This document shows, in pieces, positions 36,393 through 45,900 of a stretch of DNA of 49,645 nucleotides. The DNA comes from Betaproteobacteria bacterium (GTDB taxonomy: Bacteria; Pseudomonadota; Gammaproteobacteria; Burkholderiales; Casimicrobiaceae): positions 1-49,645 of the forward strand of contig READ01000035.1 in assembly GCA_004293675.1 (NCBI GenBank). Direction: 5' to 3'. The notes beneath the pieces were generated by a model. That model was not told where the DNA came from and did not search any database. It saw nothing but the letters and a program-made list of their open reading frames with translations. Both the position numbers and the translations under genes were made by a program. How positions within the stretch are numbered: the stretch's first letter is position 1; each line of letters begins with the position of its first letter.

Positions 36393-36580
36393 GTTTCTAT
36401 CGATTGCGTGCGATGGCTTGTCTCGCAGGCGGCTCGTTTGCTACAACCGCGTTGCTCATCGTGGCACCGGGACGTTTTTTTTGTTCTTTGATCTCGTTGG
36501 GAGCCAGCAGTAGAAAGGCTTTGACTCAAACTGGCAGTGCGACTCCGCTGAATGATGAATCAGGCGAAATAGCTCAGTAA

Positions 36581-36692
36581 CTTCTCGATGAAATGCCATT
36601 AAAAATAAGGCATTCGTGGCGGTCTAGTTTATTTTCGAAATCTATTGAAAATTTATTGAATCCCTAATTTTGTAGGGCTTCCTAGAAATAAG
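36581..36692. repeat. 112-bp paired-hairpin intergenic element, copy 4
   Basis: The outer ends are CTTCTC (36581) and AAATAAG (to 36692). The first hairpin is perfect: AATGCC 36592-36597, loop ATTAAAAATAA, GGCATT 36609-36614. The second is partly decayed: AATCCC 36659-36664, 11 nt, GGCTTC 36676-36681. The palindrome TTTCGAAA (36633-36640) is centred exactly on the midpoint of the element. It lies 34 bp from the stop of the dehydratase gene, between convergent transcripts. Confidence 0.85.
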
Positions 36693-36726
36693 CTGGCTGG
36701 GTGATCGTGCTCAATCGTGTGCGGCA

Positions 36727-37965
36727 CTAGTTTGTCGGCAACGCTTTCCATCGATCATTTGGAACGAGTGGGTACCAATCAGGGCGCGAAGGATCTCTGT
36801 CATACGCGTAGCCGCCCAGTTCCTTAAAAAGTTCGTGATACTGCCGTAACTTTTCGCGATTGAGCGCAACGCCGAGTCCGTGGCCTGTGGGTACTTTGAT
36901 TGCTCCATTTTCGTAGCGCATTTTTCCACCCACGATGATGTCATCGACCAGATGATGGTAGTGGGCATCGGCGGCATAGCCCACGTTGGGAACAACGGCA
37001 CCCAAGTGCAGCATCGTTGCGAGTTGAATGCCCAATTCGCCCGATGAATGCACGGCTACTCCCAGTCCAAAGGTGTCGCAAATCGCTGCCGCTTTGATGC
37101 AGGGCCGAATGCCGCCCCAAAAGGTGGTGTCAAGAAGCACGACATCCACCGCCCGCGGATTAGCGAGCACGTTCATCGCTAGCTGCTCAAAGTTCACCAC
37201 GACCGTGTTGGTGGCGGTGGGAATCCGAACGAATTCACGCAGCCGCGACAGCTGCGGCATGCCAAAGACCGGGTCTTCAAAGTAGTCGTTGTTGAGCGAT
37301 TCAATGCCTTTGCCAAAGGTGATTGCGTCGGCCAGCGAAAACGCTGCGTTAGGATCAAATCGCAGCCGGTCACCGGGTAGGGCAGCGGCGATGGCTTGGT
37401 AGCAGGCCAGCTCATGCGATGGAGCGTAGACGCCGCCTTTGAGCTTGTGCGAGGTGAAGCCGTGCGCTGACTTAAGCCGCTTGGCCTCGGCGACGAGTTG
37501 CTCGGCGGTTGCGATTTCGCCTTGCTGCGTTCGCTCGTTGGGCAAACGATAGAACAGGTAGCTCGCGAAACTCACGGCATCGCGCACTCGACCCCCCAAA
37601 AGCTCCGACACCGATACACCGAGCTTCTGTCCCATGATGTCGAGGCACGCAAATTCGATGGCTGCGTGAAGCTGCGTGCGATTGTTGTAGAGGCTTGCCG
37701 TGGGATTGCAGATTGCAAACCGCAGCGATTCGAGTGCGAACACATCGTGACCTTTTAGGTAGCTGATGAGCCCAACGATGGCCGCACTCGCGGCCTCACC
37801 ACCGCCGCCCATTTCGCCCAACCCGACGTAGCCGTCGCTCGTTTCAACTTCAACGATGGTGCGCACGAAGCGGCCCCAATGCGCGCCGTTGCTGTGCAGA
37901 ATCGGTGCTTCTAGAGGCACCGTGACCGGCGTGGCGCGGATGTGGGCGATACGGGTGGCGCTCAT
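36727..37965 (-). CDS. Enolase-superfamily sugar-acid dehydratase (glucarate dehydratase-like)
   Basis: A 412-residue enolase-superfamily enzyme of the glucarate dehydratase subgroup. The KxK motif is KLK at 174-176 (HKLKGGVY). Probable metal ligands are Asp204 (FDPNAAFS), Glu230 (YFEDPVFG) and Asn253 (PTATN). The Asp/His acid-base pair would be Asp279 (LLDTTFWGG) and His306 (AVHSSGELG). It should dehydrate an aldarate or aldonate to a 2-keto-3-deoxy acid; glucarate itself is not proven. The ATG at 37965 matches the family start. It is divergent from a TRAP transporter operon, which probably imports its substrate. Confidence 0.85.
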   Translation of the reverse strand: MSATRIAHIRATPVTVPLEAPILHSNGAHWGRFVRTIVEVETSDGYVGLGEMGGGGEAASAAIVGLISYLKGHDVFALESLRFAICNPTASLYNNRTQLHAAIEFACLDIMGQKLGVSVSELLGGRVRDAVSFASYLFYRLPNERTQQGEIATAEQLVAEAKRLKSAHGFTSHKLKGGVYAPSHELACYQAIAAALPGDRLRFDPNAAFSLADAITFGKGIESLNNDYFEDPVFGMPQLSRLREFVRIPTATNTVVVNFEQLAMNVLANPRAVDVVLLDTTFWGGIRPCIKAAAICDTFGLGVAVHSSGELGIQLATMLHLGAVVPNVGYAADAHYHHLVDDIIVGGKMRYENGAIKVPTGHGLGVALNREKLRQYHELFKELGGYAYDRDPSRPDWYPLVPNDRWKALPTN

Positions 37966-38039
37966 GGTTGTCTTTGCAAGGTGGCGGTGACGTTGGATCA
38001 ATCAAACTGCAAAAAAGCACGCGGCGTTAAACCGCAGGT

Positions 38040-38128
38040 TGATGCTGACCAATGCTATGTCAGTGCGACGCCAATCGCATGTTGCGCTGCACACAAACGT
38101 TTCGGAATCTGAGTTTCTGTCAGCATCA
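38040..38128. promoter_or_regulatory. Divergent control region with a perfect 10-bp inverted repeat pair
   Basis: TGATGCTGAC at 38040-38049 and its exact inverse GTCAGCATCA at 38119-38128 lie in the 267-bp region between the dehydratase and TRAP genes, with centres 79 bp apart. One arm is about 75 bp from the dehydratase start, the other about 105 bp from the TRAP start and just ahead of a TATGCT (38144-38149) that could be a -10 box. This fits a shared regulator that binds both arms, perhaps with looping. Confidence 0.5.
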
Positions 38129-38232
38129 GAAGTTCGCTTAACGTATGCTCAAAACTTGTTTTACGCGGCCCGACGCGGAGAAGCTAAACCAGCGTCGCAG
38201 CGTAGAACCGTTCACCAATCAAGGAGGCAACG

Positions 38233-39204
38233 ATGACGAAACTGCACACACTGTTAGCGGCCTGTTTATTGACGGCTGGAATTGCGCTTCCAGCGGCCGC
38301 ACAAACCAAGTTGAAATGGGCGCATGTTTACGAAACGAGTGAGCCGTATCACACTGAATCGGTGTGGGCTGCTGCCGAAATCAAGAAGCGCACCAATGGC
38401 AAATTTGATATTCAAGTGTTTCCGGCCTCATCACTTGGCAAAGAAACGGACATCAACCAAGGCATGGCGCTGGGCACCGTTGACATGATCATCAGTGGCG
38501 CTTCGTTTGCTGCACGTAGTTTTCCGCGCGTAGGCATCGCCTACTACCCGTTTATCTTTCGCGATGCGGCGCACCAAGCGGCCTATTCCAGAAGCGACGT
38601 GTTTAAGGAAATGGTCGACGGATTCCGCGCCAAAACCGGCATTCAGATGACCGCTTACACCTACTACGGCGCGCGCCACACCACGTCCAATCGACCGTTT
38701 AACGATTGCGCGGGCATGAAGAACCTAAAGATTCGCGTGCCAGATGTGCCTGTGTACATGGCCACGCCGAGATCGTGCGGCGCGAACCCTACGCCGATTG
38801 CTTTTGCCGAGGTCTACCTAGCACTGCAAAACGGCACGGTTGAAGCGCAAGAGAATCCGCTGACCACGATCGAAGCCAAGAAATTCTTCGAAGTGCAAAA
38901 GCACATCATGCTCACCGGCCACATCGTTGATGGCCTGATTACCCAGATCGCGCCGCACGTTTGGACCAAACTGACCGACGCAGAAAAGACCATCTTCACC
39001 GACGTCACTCGCGAGGCCGCGGCGCGGGCCACAGCGCAAATCATCAAGCGCGAAGGCGAACTGGTGGAAGAGTTCAAGAAGAAGGGAATCAACATCGTCA
39101 ACGTAGATCGTGCGAGCTTCCAAACCGCTGTTTTGAAGACTGTAACGCTGGAATCGCTTGGTTTCGACAAGAAAGACTACGATCGGATTCAGGCGCTCAA
39201 GTAG
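38233..39204 (+). CDS. TRAP transporter periplasmic substrate-binding protein (DctP type)
   Basis: A 323-residue periplasmic receptor with a clear signal peptide (1-23, ALPAAAQ). The DctP signature is visible: LKWAHVYETSEPYHTESVWAAAEIKKRTNGKF (in parts), NLKIRVPDVPVYM with the carboxylate-binding Arg, and AFAEVYLALQNGTVEAQENPL. A near-perfect AAGGAGG ribosome site precedes the ATG. The substrate is probably a carboxylated sugar acid, because the gene is divergent from a glucarate-dehydratase-like enzyme. Confidence 0.93.
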   Translation: MTKLHTLLAACLLTAGIALPAAAQTKLKWAHVYETSEPYHTESVWAAAEIKKRTNGKFDIQVFPASSLGKETDINQGMALGTVDMIISGASFAARSFPRVGIAYYPFIFRDAAHQAAYSRSDVFKEMVDGFRAKTGIQMTAYTYYGARHTTSNRPFNDCAGMKNLKIRVPDVPVYMATPRSCGANPTPIAFAEVYLALQNGTVEAQENPLTTIEAKKFFEVQKHIMLTGHIVDGLITQIAPHVWTKLTDAEKTIFTDVTREAAARATAQIIKREGELVEEFKKKGINIVNVDRASFQTAVLKTVTLESLGFDKKDYDRIQALK

Positions 39205-39224
39205 TAGGTTGATACCGCTCACTG

Positions 39225-39252
39225 GATCGTTCCTGCGTGGACAGGAACGATC
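39225..39252 (+). other. 11-bp perfect stem-loop between the TRAP receptor and membrane genes
   Basis: GATCGTTCCTG (39225-39235) and CAGGAACGATC (39242-39252) pair perfectly around a 6-nt loop. It sits in the 85-bp gap between the receptor gene and the small membrane subunit and has no T tract. Such intercistronic hairpins often protect the receptor message from 3' decay, so that the receptor is made in excess over the membrane subunits. Confidence 0.75.
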
Positions 39253-39289
39253 TCGGTGATTTTGAAAGCAGCGAGATCGGGCAGGCGAC

Positions 39290-39850
39290 ATGACAACCAC
39301 GAATGAACCCAAAGTGCTCAGCGACGACGGCACCTTTCACGCTACTGACGCTCCGATTGACTTGTCGATCTACGGTTGGGAAGACTGGTTGTCGCTCGGA
39401 TTCTTTTTGTTACTCGCCATTGATATTTTTTATCAATTCTTTACGCGCTACGTGCTCTCTGACTCGGCCGCTTGGACGGAGGAAATCGCGCGTTACTTGC
39501 TCATCATCGTCGTGTTTCTCGGCGGCTCGATGGCCGTACGAAAAAATTCTCACATCCACGTAGAGTTTCTTTATCGCTACTTGCCAGCGTGGATGGGGCG
39601 CTCGATCTCAACGTTTGTTGACGTGGTTCGAGTCGCATTTCTTGGTTACGCGACGGTGCTGACTTGCCAGTTGATCCCCAAAATGCACAATCTGTCGATG
39701 ACGGTGATTGATGTGCCGATGAGCTACATCTACGGTTTCGTTGCGCTGGGATTTGCCCTGATGACGATGCGATCGGTCCAAGTCGCGATCAAACACTGGC
39801 GACAAGGTTGGAGCACGTTGGAGCGGCCGATGGAAGGCATCGAAGTATGA
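39290..39850 (+). CDS. TRAP transporter small membrane subunit (DctQ type)
   Basis: A 186-residue protein with four membrane helices (about 33-52, 66-83, 103-125 and 144-162). TEEIARYLLIIVVFLGGSMAVRKNSHIHV is the typical DctQ core (residues about 62-90). It has an unusually long, acidic N-terminal tail of about 28 residues before the first helix. Its stop overlaps the start of the large subunit by four bases (ATGA). Confidence 0.92.
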   Translation: MTTTNEPKVLSDDGTFHATDAPIDLSIYGWEDWLSLGFFLLLAIDIFYQFFTRYVLSDSAAWTEEIARYLLIIVVFLGGSMAVRKNSHIHVEFLYRYLPAWMGRSISTFVDVVRVAFLGYATVLTCQLIPKMHNLSMTVIDVPMSYIYGFVALGFALMTMRSVQVAIKHWRQGWSTLERPMEGIEV

Positions 39851-41259
39851 ACGCGCTGTTCTTTGGTAGTTTTTTAGCGGCAATGGCTTCGGGCATTCCG
39901 ATTGCCATTGCCATGTGCGTCGGCTCGCTCATCTACATCTGGGTGTCGGGGGTGATCCCGCCTGTGGCCGTGGTGCACCGAATGGTCGGCGGTATCGATA
40001 GTTTTCCGCTGCTGGCTGTGCCGTTTTTTATCTATGCCGGAAACCTCATGAATTCGGCGGGCATCACCAACCGGATTTACAACTTTGCACTTGCGTTGGT
40101 GGGCTGGCTCAAGGGCGGTTTAGGGCATGTCAATGTGGTGGGCTCGGTGGTGTTTGCGGGGATGTCCGGCACCGCTGTGGCGGATGCGGGTGGCTTGGGC
40201 ACGATTGAAATCAAAGCCATGCAAGACCACGGCTATCCCACCGAATTTGCCGTTGGCATCACCGCGGCTTCGTCGACGCTCGGCCCCATTATTCCGCCAT
40301 CGTTGCCGATGGTCATTTACGGGGTGCAGGCCAACACGTCGATTGGCAAACTCTTTGCCGCTGGATTCATTCCAGGCGCGATCATGGCAATGTTCATGAT
40401 GGGTATGGTGGCCTACTACGCACACGTTCGAAAGTACGGCGCTGACATCAAGTTTTCTTGGCCACGGATGGGGCGCGCGTTTGTCGAATTGGCGGCGGTG
40501 CTCATCACGGGTGCATCGCTGTTTTTTCTGTGGGATAAGGACAATGAAGCCCTCGGCGGATTTGTTCGTTTTGGCATTCCGTTGATTGCGGTGTTGATCG
40601 CCGACAAGCTTTTCAAGTTCGAAGCGTTTATGGCGCTCTTGACGCCCGTCATTTTGATTGGCGGCATGGCCTCTGGGCTGTTCACACCGACCGAGGCGGC
40701 CGTTGCGGCATCGGCCTGGGCGCTGTTCTTAGGCTTCGTTTGGTATCGCACCCTGTCGTGGCGCATGTTTATCAAAATTTCGATGGAGACGGTGGAGACC
40801 ACCGCTGTGGTGCTATTCATCGTTGCCAGTGCCTCGATTTTTGCTTGGGTGCTCACCACCACCCAGGTCACCGAACTGATAGGCGCGTGGGTGTTATCGA
40901 TTAGCTCTAATCCTCTCGTGTTTCTGTTGCTAGCGAACATATTCCTGTTGTTCGTGGGTTGCTTTATGGAGACCATCGCTGCGATTACGATCTTGGTGCC
41001 GGTGTTTATGCCCATCATCGCCAAACTCGGTATCGATCCGGTTCATTTCGGTTTGGTGATGGCGCTCAACCTGATGATTGGGCTGCTCACGCCGCCGGTC
41101 GGAATGGTGCTCTTCGTTCTTCAAAAAGTCGCGCGAATATCGTTTGAGCGAACCGTGATGGCTGTCATGCCGTGGATGATTCCGCTGTTTGCAACGTTAA
41201 TTTTGATCACCTACGTGCCGCAGCTGGTGTTGTGGCTGCCGGGTAAGCTGTACCCGTAG
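39847..41259 (+). CDS. TRAP transporter large membrane subunit (DctM type)
   Basis: A 470-residue protein with about twelve helices, the Na+-driven transport subunit. The family motifs are GMSGTAVADAGGLGTIEIKAM, FAVGITAASSTLGPIIPPSLPMVIYG (split), FTPTEAAVAAS and the late NLMIGLLTPPVGMVLFV. The ATG at 39847 overlaps the stop of the small subunit; an open frame begins 13 codons earlier but is not needed. Confidence 0.95.
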   Translation: MNALFFGSFLAAMASGIPIAIAMCVGSLIYIWVSGVIPPVAVVHRMVGGIDSFPLLAVPFFIYAGNLMNSAGITNRIYNFALALVGWLKGGLGHVNVVGSVVFAGMSGTAVADAGGLGTIEIKAMQDHGYPTEFAVGITAASSTLGPIIPPSLPMVIYGVQANTSIGKLFAAGFIPGAIMAMFMMGMVAYYAHVRKYGADIKFSWPRMGRAFVELAAVLITGASLFFLWDKDNEALGGFVRFGIPLIAVLIADKLFKFEAFMALLTPVILIGGMASGLFTPTEAAVAASAWALFLGFVWYRTLSWRMFIKISMETVETTAVVLFIVASASIFAWVLTTTQVTELIGAWVLSISSNPLVFLLLANIFLLFVGCFMETIAAITILVPVFMPIIAKLGIDPVHFGLVMALNLMIGLLTPPVGMVLFVLQKVARISFERTVMAVMPWMIPLFATLILITYVPQLVLWLPGKLYP

Positions 41260-41355
41260 ACATCCCAGCGTGTCGCCGGGGCGGGTTTTCAAGCATGAAT
41301 TGACGCTTGATTCGTTATAGCCTTTGCCCTATCGAATCAATATTTCTCTGTCATC

Positions 41356-42339
41356 ATGAGTTCATTGCTTACTTCTCGCGTCGTCGCGTCCTGCGTTACC
41401 ACTTCCCTGTTCGCGCTGATGGGCGCTACCGCCGCAGCACAAAGCTGGCCGAGCAAGCCGGTTCGAATCGTAGTGCCTGCGCCTGCCGGATCGTCGTTGG
41501 ATATTGTGGCGCGGTTGCTGGGTGACAAGCTCAAAGACAAGTGGGGGCAAGCGGTCGTTGTTGAACCCAAGCCGGGCGCGGGCGGCATGCTCGGCGTCGA
41601 CGTTGCGGCGAAAGCCACCGATGGGCACACCTTGGTCATCGGCTTTCCGGGACCCACCGCGTTTGCGCCGTTTCTTTACAAGAAAATGCCGTACGACGCG
41701 ATTAAGGACATCGTACCCATTGTCATCACCACCACGCAGCCTAACGTTCTCGCGGTCAACGCCAACTTGCCTGTGAAAAACGTACAGGAATTGATTGCCT
41801 ACGGCAAAGCTAATCCGGGAAAACTTTCTTACGCGAGCGTGGGCAACGGTTCGTCGTCGCATTTGGCGATGGAGCTTTTGAAAGCAGAGGGCGGCTTTGA
41901 TGCCCAGCATGTGCCCTTTAACGGCGCGCCTCCCGCTGCACTGTCAACCGCGAACGGCGACACGCAACTGCTCTTTGCTGTGGCTTCAGGCATTGCGCCG
42001 CATGTGCAAAGCGGACGCGTTCGTCAGATCGCCGTGACGAGTTTGGCGCGTTTCGATTCGCTCAAGGATTTGCCCAGCATCAACGAAAGTGGGGTCAAAA
42101 ACTTTGAAGCGGTCGCTTGGAATGGTTTGTTTGGACCCGCGTCCATGCCCGCCGATGTGCTCAGCAAAATAAACGCCGATGTCAACGCCGTGCTCGCCGA
42201 TCCCACCGTTCGGGAGCGTTTGGTGGCCTCGGGGATGGCCCCGGGCGGTGGCAGCGCGTCGTCGTTCAAAGCCATGCTCGATGGCGACATGAAGAAATGG
42301 GGTGCAACCATCAAACGGCTGGGCGTCCAGCTCGACTGA
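41356..42339 (+). CDS. Bug-family tripartite tricarboxylate receptor (periplasmic)
   Basis: A 327-residue TctC/Bug receptor with a signal peptide (1-28, ending ATAAAQ). The mature start SWPSKPVRIVVPAPAGSSLDIVARLL and later EPKPGAGGMLGVDVAA, KLSYASVGNGSSSHLAMEL and VAWNGLFGPASMP are all characteristic. No TctA/TctB membrane genes are nearby, which is normal for Bug proteins. It lies 96 bp behind the TRAP large subunit, a second and unrelated receptor type, and may be co-expressed with it. A short inverted repeat (TCAAGC/GCTTGA, near 41290-41310) lies in the gap. Confidence 0.93.
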   Translation: MSSLLTSRVVASCVTTSLFALMGATAAAQSWPSKPVRIVVPAPAGSSLDIVARLLGDKLKDKWGQAVVVEPKPGAGGMLGVDVAAKATDGHTLVIGFPGPTAFAPFLYKKMPYDAIKDIVPIVITTTQPNVLAVNANLPVKNVQELIAYGKANPGKLSYASVGNGSSSHLAMELLKAEGGFDAQHVPFNGAPPAALSTANGDTQLLFAVASGIAPHVQSGRVRQIAVTSLARFDSLKDLPSINESGVKNFEAVAWNGLFGPASMPADVLSKINADVNAVLADPTVRERLVASGMAPGGGSASSFKAMLDGDMKKWGATIKRLGVQLD

Positions 42340-42486
42340 GAGATCGCGGGCATTGTGTTTTTCATGGCGTTGGCATAAACTAGCGTCAAGCATCAGACCG
42401 CACTCGACAAGACGCACAGCGCGCCGAGTGAACAAACCGCAGTTGCGGTTGCGTCGAATGCGCCCGGGGGGGAATAGAGGATCGCC

Positions 42487-42732
42487 ATGCCATTTTCTTC
42501 CCGCTCACACACTTCATTTTTAGATGCGTCACCGCTGGCTGCGATGACGGGAACGGCCGCGGCCGCAAACCTGAGTGCAGAGCAGGTGAGCGCAATGCTC
42601 GAAGACGTTTCGCCGCGCGCTGCGAGCGACGCGGCACTGCGTCATCGCAATTTCTCGCGGCTGCTGCGGGTGCTGCTTCCAGCGATCGTGGTGATCGTTT
42701 GGCTGGCTGCATCGCTGGCTGCGCCAGCGTAA
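42487..42732 (+). CDS. Possible small single-helix membrane protein
   Basis: An 81-residue open frame with AGAGG 6 nt ahead of the ATG. The N-terminal 60 residues are polar, and the C terminus is one hydrophobic helix (VLLPAIVVIVWLAASLAA), so it would be a tail-anchored protein. There is no recognised family, and an antisense frame overlaps it. The neat ribosome site and the helix are the main support. A 6-bp hairpin (AACCGC/GCGGTT, 42435-42450) precedes it. Confidence 0.45.
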   Translation: MPFSSRSHTSFLDASPLAAMTGTAAAANLSAEQVSAMLEDVSPRAASDAALRHRNFSRLLRVLLPAIVVIVWLAASLAAPA

Positions 42733-42751
42733 GCACGACAATATTTACCAA

Positions 42752-42863
42752 CTTATCTTGCGGATGCCTCGCCAAATGCGGCTTTCAGGGCAAAAATTCG
42801 ACTTTTCGTTACGAAAACTTTTTTGCCTTAACGCCCGTTTTTATAAGGCGTTTAGCGGTAGGG
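42752..42863. repeat. 112-bp paired-hairpin intergenic element, copy 5
   Basis: The outer ends are CTTATC (42752) and GGTAGGG (to 42863), with CCAA and TTGG flanking, so the inverted ends extend outward. The first hairpin region is GATGCC 42763-42768, 11 nt, GGCTTT 42780-42785. The second is AACGCC 42830-42835, loop CGTTTTTATAA, GGCGTT 42847-42852, where both stem sides differ from copy 2 in a way that keeps pairing. The centre is also palindromic: GGCAAAAA/TTTTTGCC (42789-42796 / 42820-42827) encloses TTTTCG/CGAAAA. It starts 19 bp after the stop of the small gene. Confidence 0.88.
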
Positions 42864-42960
42864 TTGGGACTGCTACGCACGTGATCGGAGATTTCGGTGA
42901 GGCTCGGCAGGAAGCGGGCTGCCCAGTGCCGTCAGGGAGCCGGTTCGAAGGGCAGGCCGA

Positions 42961-45900
42961 TCAGCCCACCAAGCGCGTCAAACGCACGGGCTTGTGCACC
43001 GCGTAGCCCTGCGCGTAGTCCACCCCAAGCTCGATGAGGCACTCCAAAATTTCGGGCGTTTCGACCCATTCTGCAACGACCTTCATGCCCAGCGTATGAG
43101 CGATATCGGTCATCGATTTGACGATGGCCAAATCACTTGGGTTGTTCAAAATGTCTTTCACGTAGCTGCCGTCGATTTTGAGCGTGTCGGTGGACAGTCG
43201 CTTTAGGTGTGCATACGACGTGAATCCGCTTCCGAAATCGTCGAGTGAGAACTGACAGCCATAGCGACGAATGGAGCGAATGAACTGCTCCGCCGCGTCG
43301 AAGTTTCGAATGGCTGCCGTTTCCGTGATTTCAAAAATAATTTTGCTGGCCGGGAATCCACCGCGCGGCAGCTCATCGCGCAGAAACTGCATCACCGCAG
43401 GATGACTAAGCGATGGCACAGACAGATTGATGGCGAGCCCGGCAATTGAATCCATCAGCATGCCGTTTTCGCTGACCCACGCGAAGCATTGCCGCAGCAC
43501 CCACAGATCAATTTCGTGCGATCGACCCAAGCGCTCCATCGCCACGATGAAATCAAGCGTTGAGGTAGGCGTTCCATCGAGTGGCTCAATGCCCAAAAGC
43601 AGCTCGTAGTAGGGCAAGGCGGCAATATCCTGGCCAATCGGCGTGACCATTTGTGCGCGCATGTACAGATCGTTGCCCGCGAGCAGCGTGTCAACGCGAC
43701 CCGACCAGTTGATCAACGCCTCTTCGCTCTTAGTGGCTTGGCTATCGGAGTCGTAGCGCTGCAGGCGATTGCGCTCGAAGGCTTTCGACGCGAGGCAGGC
43801 CGCGTCGGCATGGCGAAGCACGTCGGCGGCGCTGCTGTGCTTCACGCCCAGCGTTGCCACACCCACGTTCACGCCGATGCTGTAGCTGTGCTGCTGGTGC
43901 TGAAAGTGGAAATCGGCAACGCTCGTAAGCGCGGTTTGCAGTGACTTTTCACCGGCCGCAGCCACGCAATCGGGCGACAAGACAGCAAGCGTGTCGTCTC
44001 GGAGCGTTGCCAGCACGGCGTCGGCGGGCAGTTTGCCCCGCAATTTTGTGGTGAGCGCCGTGACGAGTAAATCAATCGCATCGGCACCGTACGCCGCTGA
44101 GATCGTTCGGAATTGATCGAACTCAAACACGCCGACCACATGCTGCCGACCGCCGTCGACTCGCTCGTCGAGTGTGTTGAGACGCGCTTGAAACGCTTTA
44201 CGCGTCAGCACGCCCACCGTCGGAGATTGCGCCGCGGCAAGTGTGGATTGGGCGTAGGCGTTGCCCAATAACGCGGTCTCGGCACGATCAAGTAGCGGTA
44301 AGTCGAGGCTTTCGCGCGGACGGAGCGCGCCGCTTGCGCATTGCTTTTCAAACTGCTCGGCGCTGAGCTCTATGCGCTGTGTGGCGGAGCGGTTTGCCAA
44401 ACCGATGTGTTGGGTCAGCGCGCTCTTCCAAATCGTTTGCACTGGGGTGCTCCGCCCCGAGATGTCGATGTCCCACCATTGCCCGAGTTCGCACGATGCG
44501 AAGTCCACGATGATGGCTGCGTTCTCCGTTGCTGCCGTTTTCGCGGGCGATGCGATGCGGCTGTTGCCGCGCTTTTCGTCGCTCGTGAACACGGGCGAAT
44601 TCACCGTATCGTTGATCGCTGTTTCGTCGCGGGTCATCAACAAGCGGCGCAGTTCATCGGTCAATCGGCCCGTCAGTGCCGAATCAGTGCTGTGCGCGGA
44701 AATGGTTTCAGCAAGCTCCACGTAGAGCTCGCTACTGAGCGTGTTGGTCGCAGCATCCACGTCCGTATTGGCGCACACTGCAAAGGCCCGCTCCAGGACA
44801 TTGAGCGCGGCGTTAAAGCAGTCGTGCTGATCGCTAAAGCGCATGTAGAGCATGACCAAATGCTGCCGCCAAAATTCATCGATCAAGCCGACCAAAATTC
44901 GCGGCAGTTTTCGACCGGAAAGCCGCTCGCGCAGCAGTTGATCAACCCGTAGCCGAGCAGCACGAATTCGGTCTCGGCTTTCAAGCGCTTCGCAGACGCG
45001 CTCGACGCGCTCGCTTCGTTCGCGGCGCACGCGCCCTACCTCCTGCTCAATGTTCTCGTGAACGGCTGCAAACGCGTTGGGATCGGTGTTGGCGACATCG
45101 CAAATTCGCTCGACCATGCTCTCGAGGCTGCGACGCAGCTTTTCGTCTTCGAGGCGCCCGCCATCATTGGCACTGAGCGCGTACTGATCGATCAAGTTGA
45201 CGACTCTGCGCGCCGGATGTGCCGCTAGCGACGGGAAATCGCCATCGAGCAATGAAAGCTTTAAGAGCGTCGATTCAAGTCGTTTGAGTAGCCGCTGCAC
45301 ATCACCGTTGGGCGCGATGTCTTGGGTGGCGCGTTGAAACAATTTGGCTGTTGTCTCGAGCATCCGATGGTGTGTGTTGCCCAGTGCTTTTGTTTGTGCG
45401 CCGCCAGCCGTCAGTTCACGCACCTTGCCGGCAATTCGGTGGACCGAGGCTGCTGCAAACGGTTGACCGTCGACGCTCGGCAGCGAATCGATGGCCTGCA
45501 GCACATCGCTGACATGGGCCTCGGAGCCCGTCAGCGTCGTGGCGCCGCCACCGTGCAACGAAGCGTGTGTCGATTCCGCAAATTGCTCGCCGTCAACGCT
45601 CACTGCCCGGCCCTGAGTCATCGCCTCAATGACTGCGAGCGCGCGTTGTGGGATGCCGCGTTGGCCCGTCCAGCGCGATTGCCGCAGCGCGTCGATGATC
45701 CGAATGGCGTCCTGGTCGGCCGCCATGCCGGCTTCTTCAAAAATCTCTTTCGCGCGCTCCCGTGAACGCGACACCGATTCGATGATCGGGCGATCAACAG
45801 GCGTCACGCCCGTCAACGCTTGACTGAGTTCGGTAAAGAGCGTTGGGGTGCGGGTGCTCGCGCTCTGCGCGACCGCGCCGTAGAGTACTCGCGACGCGGT

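Noticed and set aside
42386..42775. Reverse-strand open frame of 129 codons
   Set aside because: It overlaps the small forward gene, is very rich in Arg/Ser/Pro, and has no ribosome site or family signal.
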